Shown here: positions 44,254-53,030 of the stretch, in pieces | Position numbering within the stretch: the first letter of the stretch is position 1 | Layout: each line of letters opens with the position of its first letter | Assembly: GCF_900101395.1 (NCBI RefSeq) | Contig: NZ_FMZO01000008.1 | Coordinates: 179,587 to 243,586 of the forward strand | Direction of reading: 5' to 3' | Length of the DNA stretch: 64,000 bases | Source: Niabella drilacis | GTDB taxonomy: Bacteria > Bacteroidota > Bacteroidia > Chitinophagales > Chitinophagaceae | Made by a program: the position numbers and the translations under genes | The notes under the pieces: generated by a model | Database searches by the model: none | What the model saw: the letters and a program-made list of their open reading frames with translations, nothing else | What the model was told of the DNA's origin: nothing

Positions 44254-45993
44254 ATGGCAATACATTTTAATAAAAACGATTTATTTATCGTTGCGATCTT
44301 AACAGGTGCAGTTGCTATGACAAGCAGTTGTACAAAAATGCTGGAGCAGAATACACAAACAGTGATCACCGACCCTGTTTTCTGGAAAACGGAAAGTGAC
44401 CTGATCGGCGGAACAAATTATCTGTATAACAGCCTGCCTAACTTCGACACTCCTTTGGAGGATCTGTATAGTGATTTTTCTTCAGATGTATTTGGAGGCT
44501 CGCTGAATACAGTGAGCGATGGCTCAAGAACGGTCCCTTCAAACGACGGTACATGGACGAACTCTTATGCCTACATAAGAGCTGCGAATAATGTCATGGA
44601 GAAATCCGCCGGAATTGCGGACAGCCCGATGAAAACTTACTGTATTGCACAGGCTCGTTTCTTCAGGGCACTGAATTATTTCCGGCTGATAAGAGCTTAC
44701 GGGGATGTTCCGTATATCGGAAAAAGCATTACCGGGCGCGAGGATCCTACATTATATACACCCAGAACAAACAGAAGGGCTGTTATTGATTCTATATATG
44801 CCGATCTTGATTTCGCAGCGGCGAATTGTCCGCAGGCAGATGAATTGCCTGCCAGCACTTCTGCATCCGGAACGGCAGGAAGGGAGTACGGCCGCATTAC
44901 ACGCAGCGCCGCCCTGGCTTTTAAATCTCGTGTGGCATTGAATGAAGGCAGCTGGCAAAAGTTTCATGGTGCACCTGAACTGCCGGGGGATAAGGACCCT
45001 GCAAAGCATTTTACCATAGCCCGCGATGCGGCATTGGCAGTAATGACTGAAGGAAAGCACGGCCTGTACACCGCCGGCGGGGCATTAAGTTTTCAAAACC
45101 TTTTCCGGTATCCCGGGGAAACCTACGCCAATAATAAGGAAAATATACTGGCGCGCTTATACGGAAAGGATATAACAAACAATGTGTCCAATAACGGAGG
45201 ATATATGCGGCCTTATTTGACAGATGGCCGTAATGCAGCAACCCGGGCATTCGTGCTAACTGCGCTTTATTCGGACGGGTTGCCTGCCGGAAAATCTCCG
45301 TTGGATTCCAATGGAAAAGAAACAGGCTTACTTACCGATTACCAGAACAGGGATCCAAGAATGGTGCAGACATTGTTTAAAGTAGGCGATCCTTATGCAT
45401 CGATAGCCGGCGGCAATCCTATTTACCGAAATACCTACTACTATCATCAGCAAAAGTACTGGACCGGCCAGGCAGACTTTTTGGCGAGCCCCAACCTGTT
45501 TTTAGATTTTATTGCCATCCGCTATGCGGAAGTACTGCTTAACTATGCGGAGGCTGTTTATGAATTAGGTAATAGCATATCGGATATCGATCTGGATAAA
45601 TCAATTAACCTGCTTCGGAAAAGAGCTACGAACAATGATAATTTGAAATTACCATTGTTGACCAATGCATTTGTTACGGCCAATGGACTCAGCATGCGAG
45701 ATGAGATCCGCAGGGAACGTTCTGTTGAATTAGCTTATGAAGGGTTCCGTTATTGGGATCTGATAAGATGGAAAACGGCAGAAACAGAATTGGTAAAGCC
45801 TCTTCTTGAACGCAAATATTTTGAAGGCCTGGATTATGGTGGTAGTACAAAACCGACCATGCTGAATGGATATGTGCTTATGCAGGCAGCAGATAAAAGG
45901 AAATTCAATCCGCAGCGGGATTATTTATCGCCCTTGCCATCTACTCAGATTGGATTAAGCAATAATACGCTCACCCAGAACCCAAATTGGTAA
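44254..45993 (+). CDS. SusD-family surface glycan-binding lipoprotein
   Basis: A 579-residue SusD/RagB protein from the ATG at 44254; an in-frame ATG at 44209 overlaps no better signal. The lipobox is MTSSC near residue 26. TPR-like N-terminal helices (AQARFFRALNYFRLIRAYGDV PYIG) and the C-terminal RagB segment (IRRERSVELAYEGFRYWDLI RWK) are diagnostic. It forms the lid over SusC and captures glycan at the surface. A strong 16-bp hairpin follows at 46010, so downstream enzymes may be less expressed than susCD. Confidence 0.95.
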   Translation: MAIHFNKNDLFIVAILTGAVAMTSSCTKMLEQNTQTVITDPVFWKTESDLIGGTNYLYNSLPNFDTPLEDLYSDFSSDVFGGSLNTVSDGSRTVPSNDGTWTNSYAYIRAANNVMEKSAGIADSPMKTYCIAQARFFRALNYFRLIRAYGDVPYIGKSITGREDPTLYTPRTNRRAVIDSIYADLDFAAANCPQADELPASTSASGTAGREYGRITRSAALAFKSRVALNEGSWQKFHGAPELPGDKDPAKHFTIARDAALAVMTEGKHGLYTAGGALSFQNLFRYPGETYANNKENILARLYGKDITNNVSNNGGYMRPYLTDGRNAATRAFVLTALYSDGLPAGKSPLDSNGKETGLLTDYQNRDPRMVQTLFKVGDPYASIAGGNPIYRNTYYYHQQKYWTGQADFLASPNLFLDFIAIRYAEVLLNYAEAVYELGNSISDIDLDKSINLLRKRATNNDNLKLPLLTNAFVTANGLSMRDEIRRERSVELAYEGFRYWDLIRWKTAETELVKPLLERKYFEGLDYGGSTKPTMLNGYVLMQAADKRKFNPQRDYLSPLPSTQIGLSNNTLTQNPNW

Positions 45994-46009
45994 TGGCTGG
46001 CCGATAAAC

Positions 46010-46061
46010 AGGAATGTAAAGACAAGCGCCCCCTGCGGATAAGCGTTGTCTTTACATTCCT
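46010..46061 (+). terminator. Long hairpin between susD and the GH88 gene
   Basis: AGGAATGTAAAGACAA (46010-46025) and TTGTCTTTACATTCCT (46046-46061) are perfect 16-bp complements with a 20-nt loop. No T-tract follows. It may be an attenuator or an mRNA 3'-end stabiliser for susCD. Confidence 0.65.
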
Positions 46062-46226
46062 TGTTATATAAGGAAGCTTCCCTGCAAGCCGGCGATAGAT
46101 TCGGGCGTATTAGTATTGCAATGATAGAATAGGAGGGGATTGGCTTTCGCCTGTTCCTGGCTTTGTATGCCTGTACGTACACTTCGCCGGTCTTCATGTA
46201 AATAACTTTAACTTATATGTTTAACA

Positions 46227-47513
46227 ATGCTTAGAAAAAAAAATTTTATACTCCCCTTGGTGGTGATGGTACTGGTGTCCTGTGCGGCGTCTAAAGGCAG
46301 CCAACGGGCTTCTGTTAACGATTTAGCGGAGGAAAACCTTTTGAACGGTGAAAAAATGCTGCAGTTGCTGCTGAAAGATGCCAACGCAAAATTTTCAACT
46401 CCCAGGGGCGCTTACCCGCGTACGATCAGTAAGAACGGGCAGCTGGTGACCACCTCCATATATGACTGGACCCCCGGCTTCTTTCCCGGCAACCTTTGGT
46501 ATGCCTATGAATATTCAAAGAATGCGGCGCTGAAAGCAGAAGCCCTTCGCTGGACGGAAAAACTGGAGCCGCTGAAAAACTTTACCGAACATCACGACCT
46601 GGGATTTATGATGTATTGCAGCTACGGCAATGCCTGGCGGCTTACACAAAATGCAGCATATAAAGATGTACTGGTACAATCGGCCCGCTCGCTGGCCACT
46701 CGTTTTGATCCCCGGGTGGGTAGTATCAAATCCTGGAACCGCTTTGATTCCTGGCATGGAAATAAGACCTATCATTACCCCGTAATTGTAGATAACCTGA
46801 TGAACCTGGAGCTCCTGTTTTTTGCCTCCGAAGCATCGGGCGATCCTTCGTTTAAAAATATTGCCGTTACCCACGCCCTTAATGCAATGAAAAACCAGGT
46901 ACGGCCGGATTTCGGTACCTATCATGTTGTTTGTTATGATACGGCTTCATCCGCGGTGGTGGGCCGGGAAACGGCGCAGGGCTATGCCGATAATTCTACC
47001 TGGGCCCGGGGACAGGCCTGGGCTATTTATGGCTTTACCATGATCTACCGGTTTACAAAAGATGAACGTTTTCTTACAACAGCAAAGGGACTGGCCGACT
47101 ACTATATAAATAATAAGAACCTGCCGGCTGATAAAATTCCGTACTGGGATTTCAATATCGGGCAACCGGGGTATACGCCCGGCATAAAATCAAATGCGCT
47201 CCGGGTAAAGACCCCTTACCGCGATGCCTCTGCAGCGGCCATAACGGCGTCGGCATTACTGGAACTGAGCGGGTATGTGGACCAGGGGAAGGCCGGGGTG
47301 TACCGCCAATTTGCCGAAGCAACCCTGCAAACACTGGCAGGGCCGGGATACCGGGCAGCGGAACACACGAACGGCAACTTTATTCTGAAGCACAGCGTGG
47401 GCAGCATTCCCCATAATAATGAAATTGATGTGCCCCTGGTATATGCCGATTATTATTTCCTGGAAGCATTGCTCCGGTACCGGAAGCTTACCCGTAACGA
47501 AAGGTTATTTTAA
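46227..47513 (+). CDS. GH88 unsaturated glucuronyl hydrolase (lipoprotein)
   Basis: A 428-residue (alpha/alpha)6-barrel enzyme with a lipoprotein signal (VLVSC, Cys19). The two catalytic Asp of GH88 are visible: Asp124 in HHDLGFMMY and Asp189 in PVIVDNLMNLELL. W81-T82-P83-G84-F85 (DWTPGFFPGNLWY) and the ARGQAWAIYGF segment are family hallmarks. It removes 4,5-unsaturated uronic acid from oligosaccharides produced by polysaccharide lyases, by hydrating the double bond. It lies downstream of susD and is likely surface- or periplasm-anchored. Confidence 0.92.
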   Translation: MLRKKNFILPLVVMVLVSCAASKGSQRASVNDLAEENLLNGEKMLQLLLKDANAKFSTPRGAYPRTISKNGQLVTTSIYDWTPGFFPGNLWYAYEYSKNAALKAEALRWTEKLEPLKNFTEHHDLGFMMYCSYGNAWRLTQNAAYKDVLVQSARSLATRFDPRVGSIKSWNRFDSWHGNKTYHYPVIVDNLMNLELLFFASEASGDPSFKNIAVTHALNAMKNQVRPDFGTYHVVCYDTASSAVVGRETAQGYADNSTWARGQAWAIYGFTMIYRFTKDERFLTTAKGLADYYINNKNLPADKIPYWDFNIGQPGYTPGIKSNALRVKTPYRDASAAAITASALLELSGYVDQGKAGVYRQFAEATLQTLAGPGYRAAEHTNGNFILKHSVGSIPHNNEIDVPLVYADYYFLEALLRYRKLTRNERLF

Positions 47514-47587
47514 AAGCTGTTCAGACTTTTAAGGAAACAATGCTGCAATAGCGGCCAGTTGAAACAACTTCTAAAACAAGATATAAA

Positions 47588-48871
47588 ATGATATACATGA
47601 TCCGGAAACTTCAATTGCCTGTTCTGTTGCTGTTACTCTTATGGGGCCCGGTAAACGGACAGGCAGGCCGCGGGCAAAAAGGAACACCGGTACCCACTGT
47701 CGTTACAACGGGGGCAAAGGACCGTGCCCAATGGGTAAAGGCGCTATATAAGATAGCCTGGCCCGTAGTGCACAACCTGGCAGCCGGTACACTAAAGAAG
47801 AACCTGCCGCTGGAGCAGGGGCCGGATTATAACCTGGTAGTAAAAGATGTAACGTACCTGGAGGCCGTGGGCCGCACGGTTGCCGGCATTGCACCCTGGC
47901 TGGAGCTGCCGGATGATGCAACGGAAGAGGGGGCATTGCGGGCAAAAATGCGTCGCGAATTGTTACAGGGACTCCGGAACGCGGTTGACCCCGAAAACCC
48001 GGACTGCCTGAATTTTAAAAAGCAGAACCAGCCCATAGTAGATGCGGCATACCTGTCGCACGCTTTTCTCAGGGCGCCAAAAGCCCTGTGGGAACCGCTG
48101 GATAGCCTAACCAAACGACGTTATATCGATGCCTTCAAATCGTTGCGTAACCGCAGCGGAGCCTATAATAACTGGCTGGTATTTGCTGCGCTGATCGAAG
48201 GCTTTTTGCGGTATATAGGAGAGGATTATGACCCTGTTCGGGTAGACTATGCATTGAACAAAATGAAAGACTGGTATACCGGTGATAGCTGGTATAAGGA
48301 TGGGGATCTGTTTAGTATGGACTATTACAACTCCTATGTCATTCATCCGATGCTTACCGATCTTATCAGAACCCTGCTGGAAAAGCGGCCGGGGAAAGTG
48401 CATGTGACCACCCGCGATTATGAGACGGCCCTGAGCCGGATGGTACGCCACGCAGAGTTCCTGGAACGCATTATTGGTCCGGATGGCACTTATCCCGCTT
48501 TCGGGCGTTCGGTTACCTATCGTACTGCCGCATTCCAGGCGCTGGGACAGGTAGCACTTATGGAAAAGCTGCCGGAACATATACAGCCCGCCCAGGTACG
48601 CTGCGCGCTGACGAAAGTGATCACCAATATGTTTGACGGCAACCAGAACTTTGATGCCAACGGGTGGCTGGTGCTGGGTTTTAACGGGCATCAGCCTATG
48701 ATGGCGGACGTATATACTTCTACCGGAAGCTTGTACATGGCCACACTGGGGTTTTTACCGCTGGGTTTGCCGGCGGATAATAAATTCTGGACAGATCCCC
48801 CGGCAGACTGGACCAGCAAAAGAGCCTGGAGCGGGCAACCGGTTAAGAAGGATTATAAGGTGGAGTATTAA
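47588..48871 (+). CDS. DUF2264 secreted protein, probable glycan-active enzyme
   Basis: A 427-residue exported protein with a signal peptide (hydrophobic 9-24, cleavage near VNGQ). The body matches DUF2264: RNRSGAYNNWLVFAALIEGF, WYKDGDLFSMDYYNSYVIHP and DGTYPAFGRSVTYRTAAFQA, predicting an (alpha/alpha)6 toroid. The family sits in PULs for uronic-acid-containing glycans and is suspected to be glycosidase-like. Conserved Asp/Tyr (YKDGDLFSMDYYN) could form the active site. The reaction is not shown by sequence. It starts 74 bp after GH88 and probably shares its transcript. Confidence 0.82.
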   Translation: MIYMIRKLQLPVLLLLLLWGPVNGQAGRGQKGTPVPTVVTTGAKDRAQWVKALYKIAWPVVHNLAAGTLKKNLPLEQGPDYNLVVKDVTYLEAVGRTVAGIAPWLELPDDATEEGALRAKMRRELLQGLRNAVDPENPDCLNFKKQNQPIVDAAYLSHAFLRAPKALWEPLDSLTKRRYIDAFKSLRNRSGAYNNWLVFAALIEGFLRYIGEDYDPVRVDYALNKMKDWYTGDSWYKDGDLFSMDYYNSYVIHPMLTDLIRTLLEKRPGKVHVTTRDYETALSRMVRHAEFLERIIGPDGTYPAFGRSVTYRTAAFQALGQVALMEKLPEHIQPAQVRCALTKVITNMFDGNQNFDANGWLVLGFNGHQPMMADVYTSTGSLYMATLGFLPLGLPADNKFWTDPPADWTSKRAWSGQPVKKDYKVEY

Positions 48872-48952
48872 CCGCCGGCTACCCGGCGATAACCCCATCC
48901 GGAATCTTTGCCGCTTACCTTGATGCTCATGCGAAGGCTCGGAACAAAAGAA

Positions 48953-48980
48953 AGAGCCGTGAGAAGTGAAACACGGCTCT
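48953..48980 (-). terminator. Intrinsic terminator for the isomerase-like gene
   Basis: AGAGCCGTG (48953-48961) and CACGGCTCT (48972-48980). Read on the minus strand the stem is followed by TTCTTTTGTT, a good T-tail. It lies between two convergent genes. Confidence 0.75.
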
Positions 48981-49009
48981 GACGTTAAACTTTGAACCAG
49001 GAACAAGAC

Positions 49010-49948
49010 CTACCCCTGTAGTGCCTTCCGGGCGTAGTCCAGGCATTTTTTTACCTCCTGAACCGCATCCGATCCTGCGGGTATCCTGTATTCCAGTTCA
49101 ATAGTAGCCGGTATCTTATACTTGTTCTCTTTAAGCAGGGTAAGGATCTCCTTTATGGGTGTATCGCCTTCACCCCAGGGCAGGTTTTCACCACCATTGG
49201 CTGCCGTTTGCCGGTCTTTTATGTGCATGGAAGTGATCCGGTCGTGCCGTTTCCGGATCAGGGCGAGCAATGAAGCGCTGGTATGTCCCTTTACAGCAAT
49301 GTAATGACCACAGTCCAGGTTCATAGAGTTATAGGGCGATTGTTCCAATGCCGTATCCCACAAGGTATCGGTAGCCTGTGTGTGTGCGTGATAGCCGACA
49401 TAAACTTTATGTTTGGCACCCAGTTTGCCCAGCCGTTCTGTTTGTGCCGGGTCCCTTGGCAACTCTACGGTAACGGAAGTTGCACCCAGCGTTTTTGCCG
49501 CACGCATGGCATACTCGATTTCAGCATCGGTATTGTTGCTGCCCAGTGCATTGGGTTTAAACGCGTAGATTTTTATTCCTGCTTTGTCAAACATCTTTTT
49601 TACTGCTTTGAATTTGTCCATTGAAACCGTAGCGCGCCAGTTGGCTATCTGTGCTTTATCTGCAGGGCAACCTGCATACGCTTCCACTGCCTCACCCATC
49701 AGTTCCACGGCACTCACACCACTGTTTATTGTATGTTGCAATACTTCCTGTAAACTGCCGGGCATGCTCCGGAAGGAGTAGGTGATAACACCGATCTGTA
49801 CGCCCGAAAACTTTGATCCGGGGCCCCTAAACAGGTCAGCGGACCTTAAAAGAGAAGGCGTGGTTAATAATCCCAATGAGGCAATGCTGCCTTTTTTCAG
49901 AAAATCCCGGCGTGAAACCCGGCCGGACTGGTCGTTTGCTGCAAGCAT
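49010..49948 (-). CDS. Tat-exported sugar isomerase/epimerase-like TIM barrel
   Basis: A 312-residue protein from the ATG at 49948. It begins with a twin-arginine signal (SRRDFLKKGSIASLGLL). The rest is a xylose isomerase-like TIM barrel: ITYSFRSMPGSLQEVLQH, VSAVELMGEAVEAY, VYVGYHAHTQ, MNLDCGHYIAVKG, ITSMHIKDRQ and ATIELEYRIPAG, with the metal-binding His, Asp and Glu expected of this superfamily. It probably acts in the periplasm on a sugar released by the PUL. It is transcribed toward the DUF2264 gene. An in-frame ATG at 49984 would add 12 residues before the Tat motif. Confidence 0.82.
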   Translation of the reverse strand: MLAANDQSGRVSRRDFLKKGSIASLGLLTTPSLLRSADLFRGPGSKFSGVQIGVITYSFRSMPGSLQEVLQHTINSGVSAVELMGEAVEAYAGCPADKAQIANWRATVSMDKFKAVKKMFDKAGIKIYAFKPNALGSNNTDAEIEYAMRAAKTLGATSVTVELPRDPAQTERLGKLGAKHKVYVGYHAHTQATDTLWDTALEQSPYNSMNLDCGHYIAVKGHTSASLLALIRKRHDRITSMHIKDRQTAANGGENLPWGEGDTPIKEILTLLKENKYKIPATIELEYRIPAGSDAVQEVKKCLDYARKALQG

Positions 49949-50049
49949 ATATCTGTTGTTTTTAATTATCGTTGATGGCTCCAAAGTTACGGTGCTCCGT
50001 TTTATTATAACATATTTCTCTATATTCGTTTACAAATTACTTTCACTAA

Positions 50050-50210
50050 GAGCCTGTTTAAATTTTATTGATGGAATTTATTATGAAGCTATTTTGGAGC
50101 GAAACAAGGAAAATTTTGCAGGCATAGTAGGCCACTATGGCGAAAAATTTAACGCAGTTGCAGCCCAAAACAGCCATAATAAAGCCATTGAATGAATTTT
50201 AAACAGGCTC
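50050..50210 (+). mobile_element. 161-bp palindromic MITE, copy 2
   Basis: Same element as copy 1 in reverse orientation, flanked by TAA at 50047-50049 and 50211-50213. The ends are GAGCCTGTTTAAA and TTTAAACAGGCTC. I find no base difference from the reverse complement of 32691-32851. Its right end contains an ATG (50192) that is in frame with the downstream kinase gene. Confidence 0.85.
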
Positions 50211-50230
50211 TAAAACCGTCCGCACTCATT

Positions 50231-51442
50231 ATGGAAACCACCCCTGGTAAAAGATTGGAAAAACTGGTGAATGTGGTACAGGAATTATCGCTTGCCCGGA
50301 ACCTGGAAACGGTCACCCGCATAGTGCGCAAGGCTGCGAGGGAATTGACGGGCGCCGATGGCGCCACCTTTGTGCTGAGGGATAAAGATAAATGCTTCTA
50401 TGTGGATGAAGATGCCATCAGCCCCCTGTGGAAAGGCAGCCGGTTCCCGATAGAAACCTGCATCAGCGGCTGGACCATGCTCAACCGGCAGTCTGTGATC
50501 ATCCCGGATATATACCAGGACAGCCGGATCCCTACCGAAGCCTACCGGCCCACCTTTGTAAAAAGCCTGGTAATGGTACCCATCCGTATCATGGATCCCA
50601 TCGGGGCCATCGGCAACTACTGGGCCAATATGCATCAGGCTACAAAGGACGAGGCACAGATACTACAGTCGCTGGCCGACATTACTGCCGTAACACTGGA
50701 GAACGTGCAGATCTATGAAGAGCTGGAAGCACGTGTAAAGCAGCGTACCGCAGAACTGGAGGTCGCCAATAAGCAACTTGAGGCTTTTTCCTATTCGGTA
50801 ACGCACGATCTCCGGAGCCCGTTAGCCGGTATACAGGGATTGGTACAGCTGTTGCAGGAAGAATACAGCCTGCAATTCGACGATGAAAGCCGGGAGTTAA
50901 TGGGGCTTATTGAGCAGAGTACCAAAAATATGGGCCAGCTGATCGATAACCTCCTGGCATTTTTCACAACCTCAAAAAAGGAGCTCAACAGTGTTAATGT
51001 TTCCATGAAGGCGATGGCCGTCGAATATTTCAATACACTGAAGGAGCAGGAGCCGGAGGGGAGGGCTTTTGAGTTTTCCATCAGCGATCTGCCCGATGCG
51101 TATGTAGACCGGACGCTGATAAAACAGGTGTGGAGCAACCTCCTGGGAAACGCAATGAAGTACAGCCGCAAAAAAGACAAAACCGTTATTCAGGTTGGCT
51201 ATGAGGAAACACCGAAGGATATCATTTACTTTGTAAAGGACGAGGGCAGTGGTTTTGATATGATGCATTATGATAAACTTTTTGGTGCGTTCCAGCGGCT
51301 GCACAGCGACCAGGAATTTGAAGGAAATGGCATCGGGCTTTCACTGGTTGAGCGGATCATTGCCCGGTATAAAGGAAGGGTATGGGCCCTGGGTACCCCC
51401 GGATCGGGAGCTGCTTTCTATTTTTCCCTGCCCAGGATCTGA
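50231..51442 (+). CDS. GAF-domain sensor histidine kinase
   Basis: A 403-residue soluble kinase from the ATG at 50231. Residues 10-160 are a GAF domain (LEKLVNVVQELSLARNLETV, GATFVLRDKDKCFYVD, YRPTFVKSLVMVPI). A short coiled coil follows (LEARVKQRTAELEVANKQLE), then HisKA with His192 (SYSVTHDLRSPLAGIQGL) and HATPase with the N box QVWSNLLGNAMKYS and G boxes DEGSG and GNGIGLSL. The layout resembles phytochrome-type kinases without a bilin-binding PAS. No response regulator is adjacent. The reading frame extends into the mobile element (ATG at 50192), which would add MNFKQALKPSALI; the later start is preferred. Confidence 0.87.
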   Translation: METTPGKRLEKLVNVVQELSLARNLETVTRIVRKAARELTGADGATFVLRDKDKCFYVDEDAISPLWKGSRFPIETCISGWTMLNRQSVIIPDIYQDSRIPTEAYRPTFVKSLVMVPIRIMDPIGAIGNYWANMHQATKDEAQILQSLADITAVTLENVQIYEELEARVKQRTAELEVANKQLEAFSYSVTHDLRSPLAGIQGLVQLLQEEYSLQFDDESRELMGLIEQSTKNMGQLIDNLLAFFTTSKKELNSVNVSMKAMAVEYFNTLKEQEPEGRAFEFSISDLPDAYVDRTLIKQVWSNLLGNAMKYSRKKDKTVIQVGYEETPKDIIYFVKDEGSGFDMMHYDKLFGAFQRLHSDQEFEGNGIGLSLVERIIARYKGRVWALGTPGSGAAFYFSLPRI

Positions 51443-51479
51443 ACCGGAAAACTGCCTGGGTACACTTTAAAAAAAATAT

Positions 51480-52136
51480 ATGAACGATAACAACGGATTA
51501 AAGGAGCTGGCCGCTCAGCTGCGGCAACCTGATGGAGCAAAGGGAATAGAGGTGGCTGATATGATGCATGCCAGCAATATTGGAATGACCAGGCATGCGA
51601 TAGACCAGCTTGCCATTGCAGATAACGATCACATCCTGGAGCTTGGGCATGGCAGCGGAAAGCACCTTCCGTACCTGCTGCAGCAAAAAACCGGGTTGAC
51701 CTATTATGGATTGGAGCTATCTAAAACAATGAACCAGGAAGCCGGGAAGGAGAACCGGGCTTTTGTAGAAAGGAAACAGGCTGTTTTTCAGCTGTATGAT
51801 GGTGTGCATATCCCGTTTGCCGATCATTACCTTGACAGGGTCTTTACCGTGAATACCATCTACTTCTGGACGGATCCCGAACGGTTGCTGTCTGAATTAT
51901 ACCGCGTATTGAAACCCGGCGGAAAACTGAACATCACCTTTGCACAGGAACACTTTATGAAGGAGCTCCCCTTTACGCAATATGGATTTACACTGTATAA
52001 CAATGAGCGGATCACGGAATTGCTTAAAAAGACCCGGTTCCGGATTGCAGACATGGTAACGCAGTCGGAAAACATACAAAGTAAACCGGGCGGGGAGGCA
52101 ACCCGCGAGTTTACAACAGTTAGCCTGGAAAAATGA
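51480..52136 (+). CDS. Class I SAM-dependent methyltransferase (UbiE-like)
   Basis: A 218-residue methyltransferase with motif I ILELGHGSGKHLPYLL near residues 52-67, the acidic YYGLELS, motif II HYLDRVFTVNTIYFWTDP and the post-motif LSELYRVLKPGGKLNITF. This is the methyltransf_11 pattern. The substrate, probably a small molecule or lipid, is not known. It begins 37 bp after the kinase stop and probably shares its transcript. A double hairpin follows. Confidence 0.85.
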   Translation: MNDNNGLKELAAQLRQPDGAKGIEVADMMHASNIGMTRHAIDQLAIADNDHILELGHGSGKHLPYLLQQKTGLTYYGLELSKTMNQEAGKENRAFVERKQAVFQLYDGVHIPFADHYLDRVFTVNTIYFWTDPERLLSELYRVLKPGGKLNITFAQEHFMKELPFTQYGFTLYNNERITELLKKTRFRIADMVTQSENIQSKPGGEATREFTTVSLEK

Positions 52137-52191
52137 TGTTCATAAACCGGCCGTCTGCGCACATCAGTGGTAAAGGATCAGTAAAGATCCT

Positions 52192-52238
52192 CGGGAAGAT
52201 CACCTTCCCGAAGCCCTGAACGGCCTGTTGGGCCGTTT
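52192..52238 (+). terminator. Double hairpin terminator
   Basis: CGGGAAG (52192-52198) with CTTCCCG (52204-52210), then AACGGCC (52219-52225), loop TGTTG, GGCCGTT (52231-52237) and a short T run. Confidence 0.7.
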
Positions 52239-53030
52239 ATAAGATACGCGGAGATCTGCGGAAAATACGGCGGTCTTCAAACCATGAATGATCCAAAGAA
52301 GAGAGGGGGAACCTCCGTCAGGGGTATTGGATTTATAGAAAAATATCATGTTCGTATAGCGACGCTGGTTGGGCTGCGTAAACTTTATGGCTATGACACA
52401 GGTCTTTTTCTGATATGAACTCCACTTTATATGAATGCTAATGGGAAATCAGACTCAATCCTGTTAATAGGAACACGGGGCTCCGCCGGAGCCCGGATAT
52501 ATATATATGCGATCCTGCTATAAACACACCGCTCCTGAGGAGCGTTTCCAACGCCGTGCTCCTGTGATCTATAGTGTTTTCTTCCATGTCTTGCTGCTTT
52601 TCACACAAGGGTTGGGAAATGAAATGCTTTATATTCCTTCCGCTGTCAGTGGCCGCGTGTGTATAAAATAAAGTATAGTTAGCCGGGTGACTTAAATACA
52701 AATATTTTTGAGCATCCCTGTCTTTAAGAACAGCTAAAAAGTACAGGCAAAGTAGTAAGAGATTTATGCTTGAATTAAAAATAATATATAGTTTATTAAT
52801 TAATTTATTATTAATTGATTAAATATATTTATATCTTATTTAAAATAAGTTTCCCGCTAATAGGATGCCCCCGTTTTATGGTCAATAAATCCCTTACAAC
52901 TCCTGTTGCTGCCCTTAAACGGGGGAAGGAGGGCGCGGCCCCGGAGGCTCATAAATGTTGTTCTCTCAATCTCATCAGATTATCTTATTTTGCAGACTTC
53001 CTATTGTAAAAGAGGTGGTTTTGTAGCGGC
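52239..53030. other. Gene-less region upstream of the Wadjet genes
   Basis: About 790 bp without a supported gene. It holds one REP-like repeat unit (52474-52544) and a very AT-rich stretch at about 52765-52850 that probably contains the jetA promoter. No toxin, integrase or attachment site is seen. Confidence 0.55.
52474..52544 (+). repeat. REP-like composite palindromic unit, copy A
   Basis: The hairpin GGGCTCC-GCC-GGAGCCC (52478-52494), a 35-nt linker including CTGCTATAAACACA, then the hairpin CGCTCCTGAGGAGCG (52530-52544). The same order (ACACGGGGCTCC, hairpin, GATCCTGCTAyAAACAC, hairpin) recurs at 60905 and 61251, and inverted at 59250. Confidence 0.7.
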
